Part shown: one piece after another, positions 53,600 through 62,757 of the stretch
Layout of the letters: each line of letters begins with the position of its first letter
Numbering within the stretch: the stretch's first letter is position 1
Assembly (NCBI RefSeq): GCF_013408925.1
Contig: NZ_JACCAB010000001.1
Coordinates: 1,674,001 to 1,738,000, forward strand
Direction of reading: 5' to 3'
Length of the DNA stretch: 64,000 bases
Source of the DNA: Pedococcus badiiscoriae
Lineage (GTDB): Bacteria; Actinomycetota; Actinomycetes; Actinomycetales; Dermatophilaceae
Notes under the pieces: generated by a model
Seen by the model: the letters and a program-made list of their open reading frames with translations, nothing else
Databases searched by the model: none
What the model was told of the DNA's origin: nothing
Position numbers and translations under genes: made by a program

Positions 53600-54613
53600 A
53601 TGAAGGCGAGACTGGCTGACATCGCGGCACACGCGGACGTCAGCGAGGCGACCGTCAGCAGGGTGCTCAACGGCAAGCCCGGGGTCGCCGAGTCCACCCG
53701 CGAGGCGGTGCTGACCTCGCTGGACATCCTCGGCTACGACCGCCCGTCACGGCTGCGGCGCAGGACCGCCGACCTCGTCGGGCTGATCGTCCCGGAGCTG
53801 ACCAACCCGATCTTCCCTGCATTCGCGCAGATCATCGAGACGGCTCTGGCCAGGCACCAGTTCACCCCGGTGCTGTGCACGCAGACGCCCGGCGGGGTGC
53901 ACGAGGACGAGTACGTGCAGATGCTGCTGGACCGCGGCGTCGCCGGGATCATCTACGTCTCGGGCCAGCACGCCGACGTCACCACGGACCCGGAGCGGTA
54001 CACGAGCCTGCGCGAGCGGGAGCTGCCGATCGTTCTGGTCAACGGCTACTGCGAGGGGATCGACGCGCCCTTCATCTCCAACGACGACGTCGCCTCCATG
54101 GAGCTCGCGCTGACCCACCTCGTCCAGCTCGGCCACACGCAGATCGGTCTGGCGGTCGGGCCGGAGCGGTTCGTGCCGGTCATCCGGAAGATCGACGGGT
54201 TCCGCGCCTCGATGCGCAGCCTGCTGGGCCGCGACGACGTGGACGAGCTCATCGAGCGGACGATGTTCTCGGTGGAGGGGGGCGACACCGCCGGGGCTCG
54301 GCTGATCGAGAAGGGCTGCACGGCCGTCGTCTGCGGCTCCGACCTCATGGCGCTCGGCGCGATCCGGGCCGCTCGGCGCGCGGGGAAGCAGGTGCCGCGG
54401 GACTTCTCGGTGGTGGGCTACGACGACTCGCCGCTGATCGCGTTCACCGACCCACCGCTGACCACCGTCCGGCAGAGCGTGCAGGCGATGGCCGAGGCCG
54501 CGGTGCGGGCACTGCTCGACGAGATCGCCGGGGAGCCCGCGCCTCGGGCCGAGTACATCTTCCGGCCCGAGCTCGTGGTGCGCTCCTCGACCGGTGCTGC
54601 TCCACCACGCTGA
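53600..54613 (+). CDS. LacI-family sugar-responsive repressor
   Basis: Predicted 337-aa regulator: an N-terminal HTH (LADIAAHADVSEATVSRVLNGKPGV) with hinge (GYDRPSRLRRRTADLVGLIVPEL), and a periplasmic-binding-protein-like effector domain with DVASMELALTHLVQLGHTQIG, CGSDLMALGAIRAARRAGKQVPRDFSVVGYDDSP and FTDPPLTTVRQ. Probably represses the divergent ATPase gene and itself. ATG 7 nt after TACCGT (53587-53592): leaderless. Confidence 0.92.
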   Translation: MKARLADIAAHADVSEATVSRVLNGKPGVAESTREAVLTSLDILGYDRPSRLRRRTADLVGLIVPELTNPIFPAFAQIIETALARHQFTPVLCTQTPGGVHEDEYVQMLLDRGVAGIIYVSGQHADVTTDPERYTSLRERELPIVLVNGYCEGIDAPFISNDDVASMELALTHLVQLGHTQIGLAVGPERFVPVIRKIDGFRASMRSLLGRDDVDELIERTMFSVEGGDTAGARLIEKGCTAVVCGSDLMALGAIRAARRAGKQVPRDFSVVGYDDSPLIAFTDPPLTTVRQSVQAMAEAAVRALLDEIAGEPAPRAEYIFRPELVVRSSTGAAPPR

Positions 54614-54712
54614 GCCCTCCGGCAGGTTCCCCCGGTCCCGGTCACGCCGGCCGGATGCATGCCCGAGGGCAGGGCTACGTCCCCGCCCGGGTGGACGGGG
54701 TGTGGAGCGAGG

Positions 54713-56239
54713 TCATCGTCGCGGCGGCCCGGGGTCCGGGGAGCCAGGGTCGACCACAGCTGCGTCGCCCAAGGGTGGGTCTACCGAGGCTGGGTCTGTC
54801 GGGGCTGGGTCTGTCGAGGCTTGTCCGGCCGACAGGAGAGCCGTCGCGGAACGGTGTCGCGCGACGTGCGTGTCGTAGGAGCCGCGGGTCAAGTCCCAAC
54901 GGACATGGATGCCGCCCGGGCCGTCAACCACGGCGCCGGCATAGCGTTCGCGGTGGACGACGGTATGGTGAGCACGGCAGAGCAGGGCTGCGTTGCCGAC
55001 ATCGGAGGGTCCTTCGTCGATCCAGTGGATCAGGTGGTGTGCGTCCGTCCATGCGGCCGGTTTCGAGCAGCCCGGGAACGTGCAGTGTCCGTCTCTGAGC
55101 CACAGGTGCCGGATCTGTGCTCGGTCGAACAATCTCCTGGCCATGCCCTGGTCGAGGATCTCGCCGCGGCTGCCCAGGATGACGGGGATGACCTGGGCGT
55201 CGCACGCCAGCCGGCGCACTGTGTCGGTGGTCAGGATCTCACCGGCCATCGTGAGCCCCGCACCGCGGGAGTGGCCCTGCAGCACGTCGAGATTGATGGT
55301 CACCGCAAGGCTGGTCTTGGCTTGGCGGGGCGCCCCGTCCGGGGCCCCCACGGCCCGGGTGACCAGGTCCAGCAACGCGTCTGCCCTCCGGGCTGCGGGG
55401 GTGCGTGGGTCGTGGGCCCCCGTGTCTGCGTCCGGTCGGGGTCTGGCCAAGGCGTCGACCGCGGCGTCGACGATCGCCGCGCCTTCCTCGTCGAGGATCA
55501 AGGTGTAGCGGCTCAACCCCACCGGGCCCGGGCCCTTGACGAGCGATCGATGCGCACGCCTCAGGTCGGCGTCGTGTTCGACCAGCCGGTCGGGGCGCAT
55601 CACCTGGCCCGCGTGCCGCACCGCGGCGGCGAGCTCGCGCTCACCGAGCCCGTCGACGCCGCGCGCGGAGTGTAGGAGGATGCCGGTGACCTCCTCGAGC
55701 TCGTCCGGGTCGGCCATGCCGCGGATGCTGTGGTGGAACCGGACGATCTGCGCAGCCTTGCCGACCGGCAGGGGCTCGCCCTCGGCAGTGGTTCCGGCCG
55801 CAGTCCCAGCAGCTGTGCCCGCGGCGCACGCGTCCACCACGTCGACCAGTCTCAGGTCGTCGGAGGCAGCCTCGGTGGCGACGGCGTCCAGGTCGCGCAG
55901 TTCTCGCAGTGGCAGCAGCGGCGCCATGGCGTGCGCCCAGTCGACCGGTCCCCACCCGTCGCCACTGCCGAGGCTGCGCCGCTTCGCCTCGGCCAGCACC
56001 GCCACGAGGTGCGCGTCGACGCTGACTGCCAGAACCCCGAGCGTCTGCATCGCCTGGGCCACCTCTGTATCGGTCAGCGCCCACAGCCGACCCGGCTCAC
56101 CTGCGGCCAGCGCTTCGCCGGCCACCCACGCGCCACCGAGCACCGGTCGATCACGACCGCTGGCCGAGCCCCGGCTGGCACATCCGTCACCAAGGTGCCC
56201 GCAGCTCGAGCGGGTGGTGGTGTCCGGACTGATCGCCAT
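54713..56239 (-). CDS. DUF222 / HNH endonuclease (13E12-type family)
   Basis: Predicted 508-aa protein: a long DUF222 helical domain (~50-330) and a C-terminal HNH nuclease with DGHCTFPGCSKPAAWTDAHHLIHWIDEGPSDVGNAALLCRAHHTVVH (Cys pair, H-H and N-H motifs). These proteins are often multicopy in actinobacteria; substrate unknown. The C-terminal tail has three 15-bp repeats (54777-54821). ATG 7 nt after TAGGGT (56247-56252): leaderless. Convergent with the LacI gene. Confidence 0.87.
   Translation of the reverse strand: MAISPDTTTRSSCGHLGDGCASRGSASGRDRPVLGGAWVAGEALAAGEPGRLWALTDTEVAQAMQTLGVLAVSVDAHLVAVLAEAKRRSLGSGDGWGPVDWAHAMAPLLPLRELRDLDAVATEAASDDLRLVDVVDACAAGTAAGTAAGTTAEGEPLPVGKAAQIVRFHHSIRGMADPDELEEVTGILLHSARGVDGLGERELAAAVRHAGQVMRPDRLVEHDADLRRAHRSLVKGPGPVGLSRYTLILDEEGAAIVDAAVDALARPRPDADTGAHDPRTPAARRADALLDLVTRAVGAPDGAPRQAKTSLAVTINLDVLQGHSRGAGLTMAGEILTTDTVRRLACDAQVIPVILGSRGEILDQGMARRLFDRAQIRHLWLRDGHCTFPGCSKPAAWTDAHHLIHWIDEGPSDVGNAALLCRAHHTVVHRERYAGAVVDGPGGIHVRWDLTRGSYDTHVARHRSATALLSAGQASTDPAPTDPASVDPPLGDAAVVDPGSPDPGPPRR
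54777..54821 (-). repeat. Three 15-bp tandem repeats in the HNH gene
   Basis: Units at 54777, 54792 and 54807 read (plus strand) GGGTCTRYCGRGGCT. They encode repeating D-P-A-x-T/S residues in the tail after the nuclease domain. In frame, so copy number changes would be tolerated. Confidence 0.9.
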
Positions 56240-56437
56240 GCCAACCACCCTAGGCGCGACCACTGACAGCCCAAGCCGTGTTGTGGGCGGGCAAATCCAT
56301 TGCGCCCCACCATCATTCGCGCTCATGTGGATAAGTCGAGACGGATGTGGTCAGTGGTGCGATATCGCGGCGAAACGGCGCGGATACGGCACGGATACGG
56401 CTCGAGTGCCCCGCAGATGCCGCTGAGCGAGTCGCCC

Positions 56438-57346
56438 TCAGCGGGTGTAGAGCCTGGCCTTGGCGGTCTTCACCTGGAGGGTTTCGGGGGTGCCCTGGAT
56501 CGTGACGTTCCCCGGGATGTCGATCCACTCGCCGCCGTTGACACGGAACTCGCCGGTGTAGGTGGCGGCTGCGCGGATGGTGAAGTCACCGGCCCGCGAG
56601 TAGGACTTGGTGATGTCGCCGGTGGGGTACGGGCCACCCAGCGAGGTCGTCGGCCCACTCGAGGTGCCGTCCCCGTAGAGGTACACGACGGACTTGAGCC
56701 GCGGCCGGATCTCCACCCTGAAGCCGGCCATCCGCGCCGGGTCCACGTGGTCGACCTCGCCCGGCTCGAAGCCGGTCCCGGGCCACCGGGTCTCGAAGTA
56801 CGTCGGCAGGGTCACGAGCGTGACGTTGCCTTTCGGCTGGACTTCCAGCGTCGGCTTGGCGAAGGCGGTGTCGTGGAAGGCCGCGAGCACCATCGCCATC
56901 GTCACCCCCGGTCGGGCGCCGGGAGCGTCCTCGGGGAAGCACGTGATTCCGTACTGCTCCCACGGTCCGGTCGGCTGGCCGGAGGCGTTCACCGCACGTC
57001 GGAACAACCTGACGCTCGGGCCCAGCCCCTGTCCCGGGGGGTTGCCGGCGCAGTACCGGGCGGCATCCGTACACAGGTCGTCGGGATTCGGCGAGGCCGG
57101 ATTGTTGGTCCCACAGTTCGCGACGGACGCGTACTCATGCCGCAGGCCAGTCGCGGCCGCGTTTGCGGCGGCCTCGGCCTTGATCCGCCTCAGCTCGGCT
57201 CGATCCCAGTTCGACATGCGGGTCCCGGTGGCAGCCCAGGATCCGGTGATGTCCGCTCGGGCGGCGTCGGCCAGGCCGACGAGCCCCGCCGCGCTCAGGG
57301 TCACCCCAGCAGCGAAGACCCCTACCCCATGTCGTACAGGAGCCAT
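56438..57346 (-). CDS. Secreted hypothetical protein
   Basis: Predicted 302-aa exported protein: signal peptide VFAAGVTLSAAGLVGLADAARA, a Cys-containing mid-region (ANCGTNNPASPNPDDLCTDAARYCAGNPPGQG), and a C-terminal beta-domain with GDFTIRAAATYTGEFRVNGGEWIDIPGNV resembling PKD-like surface folds. The ATG lies inside the end of the upstream lipoprotein gene (25-nt overlap), so the two are co-translated. Family not recognised with certainty. Confidence 0.75.
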   Translation of the reverse strand: MAPVRHGVGVFAAGVTLSAAGLVGLADAARADITGSWAATGTRMSNWDRAELRRIKAEAAANAAATGLRHEYASVANCGTNNPASPNPDDLCTDAARYCAGNPPGQGLGPSVRLFRRAVNASGQPTGPWEQYGITCFPEDAPGARPGVTMAMVLAAFHDTAFAKPTLEVQPKGNVTLVTLPTYFETRWPGTGFEPGEVDHVDPARMAGFRVEIRPRLKSVVYLYGDGTSSGPTTSLGGPYPTGDITKSYSRAGDFTIRAAATYTGEFRVNGGEWIDIPGNVTIQGTPETLQVKTAKARLYTR

Positions 57347-57915
57347 TGGTCCCCCTGCCAGACGGTCATGGCGTTGACCGCGATCGGTTTTTCAGCGTCC
57401 GTGCTGACAACTCGTCCCGCTGAATCGACGATGTCGACTCGGTGCTGGGTCCCCAGCACCCGGACGTACTGGCGACCGCCGGGCGCGCCGCTCAACGCCT
57501 CGAACCTGGTGTAGGTCGCGGGCGTTTTGGCATAGCGGTGGCCCTTGGCAACCAGGTCGCTGGCGGTGCGCTCGAAGGACTGGCACGAGAGACAGCCGGG
57601 CTCCCCGAGCGGAGGAATCAGGCCCGCCTGCGGCCTGGTCCACGCGACGTTGACCTGGACCATGAAGAACTTCACGAAGGCTTCGGCGCCGGCCGGCGTA
57701 TGGGCTCGTGCGGCCGCCGGAATCTCCACCGTCGCCGTCGCGGCACTCGAAGGACTCGTCGTCAGAGCCGAAGTTGTCGGAGTCGTCGAGCTCGGGGTCG
57801 GAGCCGCGACCGTGGCCGACGTGCTCGGCGGCGGGTCGACGCCACCCCGGGTGCACCCGACCAGGGCGAGCGCCCCGACAAGGCCGCCCACGGCATACGC
57901 ACGCACAGGACTCAC
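57322..57915 (-). CDS. DUF6318-like putative lipoprotein
   Basis: Predicted 197-aa exported lipoprotein: lipobox LVGC (~21), a Thr/Pro/Ser linker (~28-65), then a domain HTPAGAEAFVKFFMVQVNVAWTRPQAGLI... PGCLSCQSFERTASDLVAKGHRY with a CLSC pair, as I recall for DUF6318. Function unknown. GTG start. Operon with the downstream secreted protein. Confidence 0.75.
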   Translation of the reverse strand: MSPVRAYAVGGLVGALALVGCTRGGVDPPPSTSATVAAPTPSSTTPTTSALTTSPSSAATATVEIPAAARAHTPAGAEAFVKFFMVQVNVAWTRPQAGLIPPLGEPGCLSCQSFERTASDLVAKGHRYAKTPATYTRFEALSGAPGGRQYVRVLGTQHRVDIVDSAGRVVSTDAEKPIAVNAMTVWQGDQWLLYDMG

Positions 57916-57974
57916 GCTCGATCTCCCCTCCAGCAGCCCCCGCTACCCGATCGCACGCGAGTCTATGCAAACAA

Positions 57975-58014
57975 ACGTGAACCGTGCCAGTGTCATCCAC
58001 AGGGCACGGAACGT
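57975..58014 (-). terminator. Hairpin downstream of otsB
   Basis: ACGT plus CCGTGCC (57975-57988) pair with GGCACGG plus ACGT (58003-58014) around a 14-nt loop, with a small bulge. Lies 33-72 nt past the otsB stop. Confidence 0.5.
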
Positions 58015-58046
58015 CAGGCCAGACCGGGCTTGCGAGGCCCGACCGA

Positions 58047-58895
58047 CTACTGCCGGGAGCGCCGCTCGAACAGCAGGCGAAGCGCGGCAGCGGCTTCTTC
58101 CGGCGAGTCGACCCGGAACCGCGCGGCCGTCGCGCCAGGCCCCACCTTGACCGTCACGTCATCGCTGCCGAGCGCCCGGAACGCGTCCTCGTCGGTCACG
58201 TCGTCGCCGAAGTAGGCGACCACGTCGGCGCCCAGCTCGTCGCGCAGGGCCACCAGCGCGGTGCCCTTGTCGGCCTGCACGACGCTCACCTCCACCACGT
58301 GCTTGCCGTGCAGCACGTGCAACCCGGTATGCCGTGTGGTCACCTCGAGCGCCGCCTCCTCGGCTTCGCGCGCGGCGGACTCATCCGTCATCCGGCGGGT
58401 GTGGAACACGACCGCGCCCGGCTTGAACTCCAGGGAGGGGCCGGCCGGCAGGCTGGCGCACAGGTCCTTCAGGTCGTCGGTGATGCGACCCAGGGCCAGC
58501 CGCTGCTCGTCGGTGAGGGCCGGGGTGCCAGAGGCGCTCGTCTCGGCGCCGTGGCTGCCGATCCGGGTGACTCGGCTGCCGGCCAGGCCGGTGAGCAGGG
58601 TCAGCGTCTCCAGGTCACGCCCGGACACCACCGCGGCATACGTGCGGGGAAGGGCCGCCAGGCCCTCCAGGCTCTCGATGGTGCCCTGCAGGGGCCGCGA
58701 CGCCATCGGGTCCTGGACGAGGGGCGCGAGCACGCCGTCGAAGTCCGACGCCACGAGCACCGTTGGCGCACAGGCGAATTCGTCGATCGCCTCCACCAGA
58801 GCGACCGACCACGTCTTCGCCACCAAGGCGGCTGCCGCTGCCGCCGCCGAGAGTTCCGGGGATGACGACGAGGACGACGACGAGGGCTGGGTCAT
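58047..58895 (-). CDS. otsB: Trehalose-6-phosphate phosphatase
   Basis: Predicted 282-aa HAD-family phosphatase (EC 3.1.3.12): nucleophile motif VLVASDFDGVLAPLV, VSGRDLETL, GSHGAET, KPGAVVFHTRR, KGTALVALRDELG and GDDVTDEDAFRAL. The N-terminus has a run of serines. ATG 58895 overlaps the otsA stop as ATGA, so the two steps of trehalose synthesis are coupled. Confidence 0.93.
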   Translation of the reverse strand: MTQPSSSSSSSSPELSAAAAAAALVAKTWSVALVEAIDEFACAPTVLVASDFDGVLAPLVQDPMASRPLQGTIESLEGLAALPRTYAAVVSGRDLETLTLLTGLAGSRVTRIGSHGAETSASGTPALTDEQRLALGRITDDLKDLCASLPAGPSLEFKPGAVVFHTRRMTDESAAREAEEAALEVTTRHTGLHVLHGKHVVEVSVVQADKGTALVALRDELGADVVAYFGDDVTDEDAFRALGSDDVTVKVGPGATAARFRVDSPEEAAAALRLLFERRSRQ

Positions 58896-60412
58896 CGGGT
58901 GGCCTGCTGCGGCGCGGCCTGGTGCAGGTCGCGTGCCCTGCGGTCGGCTGTGGCGTGGTCGTCGTCGGCCTGCTGCTCCTTGGTCGTCCGCTGGGGTCGG
59001 TCGGGGGCGACGGCGAGGGCCTCGAGGAAGCGTGACGCCCACCGCTGCACGTCGTGGTCGGCGACCCGGCGGCGCATCGCCCGCATCAGGCGCCGCTTCT
59101 CCTTCTCCGGAGTCTCGATCGCTCGCATGATCGTCTGCTTGAGGCCTTCGATGTCGTGCGGGTTGCAGACGAACGCCTGGTGCAGCTCGTGGAACGCCCC
59201 GGTGAACTCGGACAGCACGAGGGCGCCGCCTTCGTCAGGGCGGCAGGTGACGTACTCCTTGGCGACGAGGTTCATGCCGTCGCGCAGCGGCGTCACGAGG
59301 ACCACGTCGGCCGCGAGGTACAGCGCCGCCATCTCCTGGCGCGGGTAGGAGTGGTGCAGGTAGTGCACGGCCGGCGCACCGATGCGACTGTGCTCGCCGT
59401 TGAGGCGTCCGACCTCGCCCTCGATCTCGTGCCGCAGCTCGCGGTATGCCGCCACCCTCTCGCGGCTCGGGGTGGCCACCTGCACGAAGACCTCCTCCGG
59501 TGGGCAGACCTGGCCCTCCTCGAGGAGCTCACCGTAGGCCTTGATCCGGTGCCCGATGCCCTTCGTGTAGTCGAGCCGGTCCACGCCGAGCAGCAGGGTG
59601 CGCGGGTTGCCGAGCGACTCGCGGATCTCCTTGGCGCGCTGCTGCGTTTCCGGCAGCTTCGCGACCGCCTCCAGCCCGGTGTAGTCGATCGAGATCGGGA
59701 CGGCGCTGGCCCGCACCCGCCGGCTGTCCGCGGCGCGAGACACCGAGACCGTGTCGCCCTTGGTGGGCAGGCCGAGCAGCTGTCGGCACGCGCGGACGAA
59801 GTTCTGCGCGTCGGCGACCCGCTGGAACCCCAGGTAGTCGGCCCCCAGCAGTCCCTCGAGCACGGCCCGCCGCCACGGCAGCTGGGCGAACAGCTCCACC
59901 GGGGGGAACGGGATGTGGTCGAACCAGCCGATCCTCACGTCCGGCCGCAGCTCGCGCACCATCGCGGGCACGAGCTGGAGCTGGTAGTCGTGCACCCACA
60001 CCGTCGCGCCCGGCGCGGCGACCTGGCAGACCGCCTCGGCGAACCGCCGGTTGACCTTCTCGTAGGCCGTGAACCAGTAGCGGTGGAAGGTCGCCGGGAC
60101 GATCACGTCGTGGTAGATCGGCCACAGGGTGTCGTTGCTGAAGCCCTCGTAGTAGTGGGCCACCTCGTCCTCGGACAGGGGCACCGGACGCAGGTACATG
60201 TCGTTCTCGACGAACGGCTCCGGGGCGTCCCCTGCCTCGCCGGCCCACCCGACCCAGGCGCCCTCCCGGCCACGCATGACCGACTCCATGGCGGTGACCA
60301 GACCGCCCGGACTGGTCCGCCAGGACACCTCACCGTCGTCGCCCACGACCCGGTCCACGGGCAGTCGGTTGGCCGCGATGACCAGGTCGAACTGCTGCTG
60401 GCTGCGAGGCAC
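58892..60412 (-). CDS. otsA: Trehalose-6-phosphate synthase
   Basis: Predicted 506-aa GT20 enzyme (EC 2.4.1.15 or 2.4.1.347): VIAANRLPVD, WRTSPGGLVTAM, FSNDTLWPIYH, VWVHDYQLQLVPAMVRE, GWFDHIPFPPVELFAQLPWR, LLGVDRLDYTKGIGHRIKAY and PLRDGMNLVAKEYV. Joins a nucleotide-glucose and Glc-6-P. The C-terminal ~30 residues are an acidic/His-rich tail. GTG start with GGAG ~10 nt upstream. Confidence 0.95.
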   Translation of the reverse strand: MPRSQQQFDLVIAANRLPVDRVVGDDGEVSWRTSPGGLVTAMESVMRGREGAWVGWAGEAGDAPEPFVENDMYLRPVPLSEDEVAHYYEGFSNDTLWPIYHDVIVPATFHRYWFTAYEKVNRRFAEAVCQVAAPGATVWVHDYQLQLVPAMVRELRPDVRIGWFDHIPFPPVELFAQLPWRRAVLEGLLGADYLGFQRVADAQNFVRACRQLLGLPTKGDTVSVSRAADSRRVRASAVPISIDYTGLEAVAKLPETQQRAKEIRESLGNPRTLLLGVDRLDYTKGIGHRIKAYGELLEEGQVCPPEEVFVQVATPSRERVAAYRELRHEIEGEVGRLNGEHSRIGAPAVHYLHHSYPRQEMAALYLAADVVLVTPLRDGMNLVAKEYVTCRPDEGGALVLSEFTGAFHELHQAFVCNPHDIEGLKQTIMRAIETPEKEKRRLMRAMRRRVADHDVQRWASRFLEALAVAPDRPQRTTKEQQADDDHATADRRARDLHQAAPQQATR

Positions 60413-60460
60413 AGGAAATCAACTCCTCGTGTAGTTGCCCTGGCAACCCTATGTCGCGGT

Positions 60461-60524
60461 GCGACCACGCGGCATGTCGCGGGGGGACCACGGGGTATGC
60501 CGTGGGGGCGACCACGCGGCATAC
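60461..60524. repeat. Octamer-bearing inverted and direct repeats between otsA and the CBS gene
   Basis: GCGACCACGCGGCAT occurs twice (60461-60475 and 60508-60522). Between them GTATGCCG (60495-60502) faces CGGCATAC (60517-60524) across 14 nt, able to form a hairpin. Lies upstream of both divergent genes, so it is not a simple terminator. Confidence 0.7.
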
Positions 60525-60589
60525 GGCACCTCGGCCGGGTGGGTGCCGCGTATGCCCGGATTCCCCTAGCGGTGGCCCTCCCGGCGGTC

Positions 60590-60595
60590 TACCGT
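60590..60595 (+). promoter_or_regulatory. -10 element for leaderless CBS gene
   Basis: TACCGT ends 6 nt before the ATG at 60602; no Shine-Dalgarno. Confidence 0.6.
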
Positions 60596-60601
60596 CTGAG
60601 C

Positions 60602-61030
60602 ATGAGGATCTCGGACGTCGTGCGTCGCAAGGGTGGCCACGTGGTCACCATCCGCTCCGAGGAGACCGTCGAAAGGCTGCTCGACCTGCTCGCCGAGCAC
60701 CGCATCGGTGCCCTCGTCGTCAGCGATGACGGTGAGACCGTCGACGGCATCGTCAGCGAGCGGGACGTCGTGCGCCACCTGCAGAGTGACGGCGCCGCCG
60801 TCCTCCTGGCGCCGGTGGGCTCGATCATGACGGCCGACGTCACGACCAGCTCGCCCGAGATCCCGATCGAGGAGCTGGCTCGCACGATGACCGACCTGCG
60901 CATCCGGCACGTGCCCATCGTGGTCGACGGCAAGCTGCACGCGATCGTCAGCATCGGCGACGTCGTCAAGCACCGGATCGACGAGCTGCAGTCCGAGCGT
61001 GACCAACTTGTTGGCTACATCCAGCAGTAA
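60602..61030 (+). CDS. Two-CBS-domain protein
   Basis: Predicted 142-aa protein of two CBS motifs (one Bateman module): MRISDVVRRKGGHVVTI... ALVVSDDGETVDGIVSERDVVRHL and SIMTADVTTSSPEIPIEELARTMTDLRIRHVPIVVDGKLHAIVSIGDVVKHRI. Similar stand-alone proteins bind adenine nucleotides; related to the mycobacterial hypoxia-induced Hrp1 type. The kinase gene begins 41 nt later. Confidence 0.9.
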   Translation: MRISDVVRRKGGHVVTIRSEETVERLLDLLAEHRIGALVVSDDGETVDGIVSERDVVRHLQSDGAAVLLAPVGSIMTADVTTSSPEIPIEELARTMTDLRIRHVPIVVDGKLHAIVSIGDVVKHRIDELQSERDQLVGYIQQ

Positions 61031-61071
61031 CCTCACCTGATTCACAGGGGTCCCTCGCTTACCGTAGGAGG

Positions 61072-62757
61072 ATGACCACGGAGGCGATCGAGGGCAGCGA
61101 CGGCCGGTCCGCCGCGTCCGACGGGCCCCGGATCGGTCCGTACCGCCTCATCCAGCAGCTCGGTGAGGGCGGCATGGGCGTGGTCCACCTGGCGCTCGAC
61201 CCCAGTGGTCGTGCCGTGGCGCTCAAGCTGCTGCGTCCGCACGTCGCCCAGGACTGCGATGCCCGCTCCCGGCTGGCCCGCGAGGTGGCCGTCCTGCGTC
61301 GGATCGACGACCATCGCGTCGCCACGGTGATCGACGCCGACCTGGACGGCGCGCGGCCCTATCTCGTCACGCGCTACGTTCCCGGTCCCGCTCTGGACGA
61401 CGTGGTCAAGGAGACCGGCCCCATCCGGGACGGCAACCTGCTCCGGCTCGGCCGCGGGCTCGCTGACGCCCTCCACGCCATCCATGACGCCGACGTCATC
61501 CATCGCGACCTCAAGCCCGGGAACGTGCTGCTCCTCGACGGTGACCCCGTCCTCATCGACTTCGGCATCGCCCACATGGCCGACGACGTCCGGATCACGA
61601 TGACGGGACTCGTCATGGGCACCCCCGGATACCTGTCCCCGGAGGTGGTCGGGGGTGCGGCGGTCACCGAGGCCACCGACTGGTGGGGGTGGGCGGCCAC
61701 CCTGGCCTTCGCCGCCAGCGGCGCGCCGCCCTTCGGTCGCGGCCCGATGGACGTGGTGCTGTCGCGCGTCAGCCGCGGCGAGGCGGACCTCAGCGGGGTC
61801 GACCCGCGCCTCGCGCCCCTTCTGTATGCCGCGCTGTCGCCCGAGCCGCACCAGCGGCCCGACGCCGACGAGGTCGTCGACGCGCTGGAGCGCTACGCCA
61901 CGGGGCGGCCGGTGACGCAGGCCCTCTCGACGCCACGGCATACCCAGCCGTTGGAGCACCGAGCCACCGCCCGCTGGGAACGTCCGGCGGTCGCGGCCGC
62001 CCCCGTCGCGCTGCCCGTCGAACCTCAGTGGAGCTCCGAACCGCAGTGGGCGCCCGAACCAGAGCAGGACCTCGTCCCGTGGGACGCGCCTGAGGGCGAG
62101 GTGTCCGAGTGGCAGGCCGCTTGGGCGGGAGAGGTCGGCGAGCCCGACCCGCGCATCGGTCGGCCGGCACGCACCGGCACCCTGCTGGCCATGCTGGCGG
62201 CCGTCGTGGCCGCGACGGCGGGCTTCCCCGTGGTGGCGGCCGCCATCGCGGTGCTCTGGTCGTGGGCTGCTCGCACCGCGGACCGGTCGGTGACCTCGCT
62301 CGTGCTGCGCCGGCACCACCGAGGCCGCCGTCGCTCCGACGTTCCCGTGGCCGTCGTCGCCAGCCCTTGGCACCTCGTCGTGGGTGCACTCGCGACGGTG
62401 GTCAGCGCGATCCTGCCGCTCCTGGTCGGGATCTGTGCGGTGTTCAGCGCCGCGCTCGCCACCGTCGCCGTCGTCGGCGGCTCGCCACACCCGAACTCCG
62501 CGACGTCACTGGCCGTGGGCGCGCTCGTCGCGGCCCTGATGGCCTGGTGGGGTCCCGGCGGCTCCGGTCTGCGTCGCGGCTCGCGCAGCATCATCCGCGG
62601 GGTCACCCCCGGGAAGCGGGCGACCCAGGTCGTGGTGGTGCTGCTCCTGGTCGCGGCCGGGGTGCTGGTCGTGTGGAGCCTGCAGCGCGCCGGCGTTCCG
62701 CTGTGGTGGCCGATGCGTGCGCCTGCGGGGCTGCCCGGCGTCAGCCTCACCGGATGA
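61072..62757 (+). CDS. Membrane serine/threonine protein kinase
   Basis: Predicted 561-aa Hanks-type kinase. Residues ~24-285 hold the kinase: P-loop LGEGGMGVVHLAL, Lys in VALKLL, catalytic loop VIHRDLKPGNVLLL, DFG in VLIDFGIAHM, and GTPGYLSPEVV with WWGWAATLAFAASG. After a Pro/Glu-rich linker come about five membrane helices. No PASTA repeats, so its sensor is the membrane part. TAGGAGG directly precedes the ATG. The stop overlaps the next start as ATGA. Confidence 0.92.
   Translation: MTTEAIEGSDGRSAASDGPRIGPYRLIQQLGEGGMGVVHLALDPSGRAVALKLLRPHVAQDCDARSRLAREVAVLRRIDDHRVATVIDADLDGARPYLVTRYVPGPALDDVVKETGPIRDGNLLRLGRGLADALHAIHDADVIHRDLKPGNVLLLDGDPVLIDFGIAHMADDVRITMTGLVMGTPGYLSPEVVGGAAVTEATDWWGWAATLAFAASGAPPFGRGPMDVVLSRVSRGEADLSGVDPRLAPLLYAALSPEPHQRPDADEVVDALERYATGRPVTQALSTPRHTQPLEHRATARWERPAVAAAPVALPVEPQWSSEPQWAPEPEQDLVPWDAPEGEVSEWQAAWAGEVGEPDPRIGRPARTGTLLAMLAAVVAATAGFPVVAAAIAVLWSWAARTADRSVTSLVLRRHHRGRRRSDVPVAVVASPWHLVVGALATVVSAILPLLVGICAVFSAALATVAVVGGSPHPNSATSLAVGALVAALMAWWGPGGSGLRRGSRSIIRGVTPGKRATQVVVVLLLVAAGVLVVWSLQRAGVPLWWPMRAPAGLPGVSLTG

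Noticed and set aside
54659..55675. 338-codon open frame on the plus strand
   Set aside because: Antisense to the HNH endonuclease gene, whose Cys and His motifs are intact.
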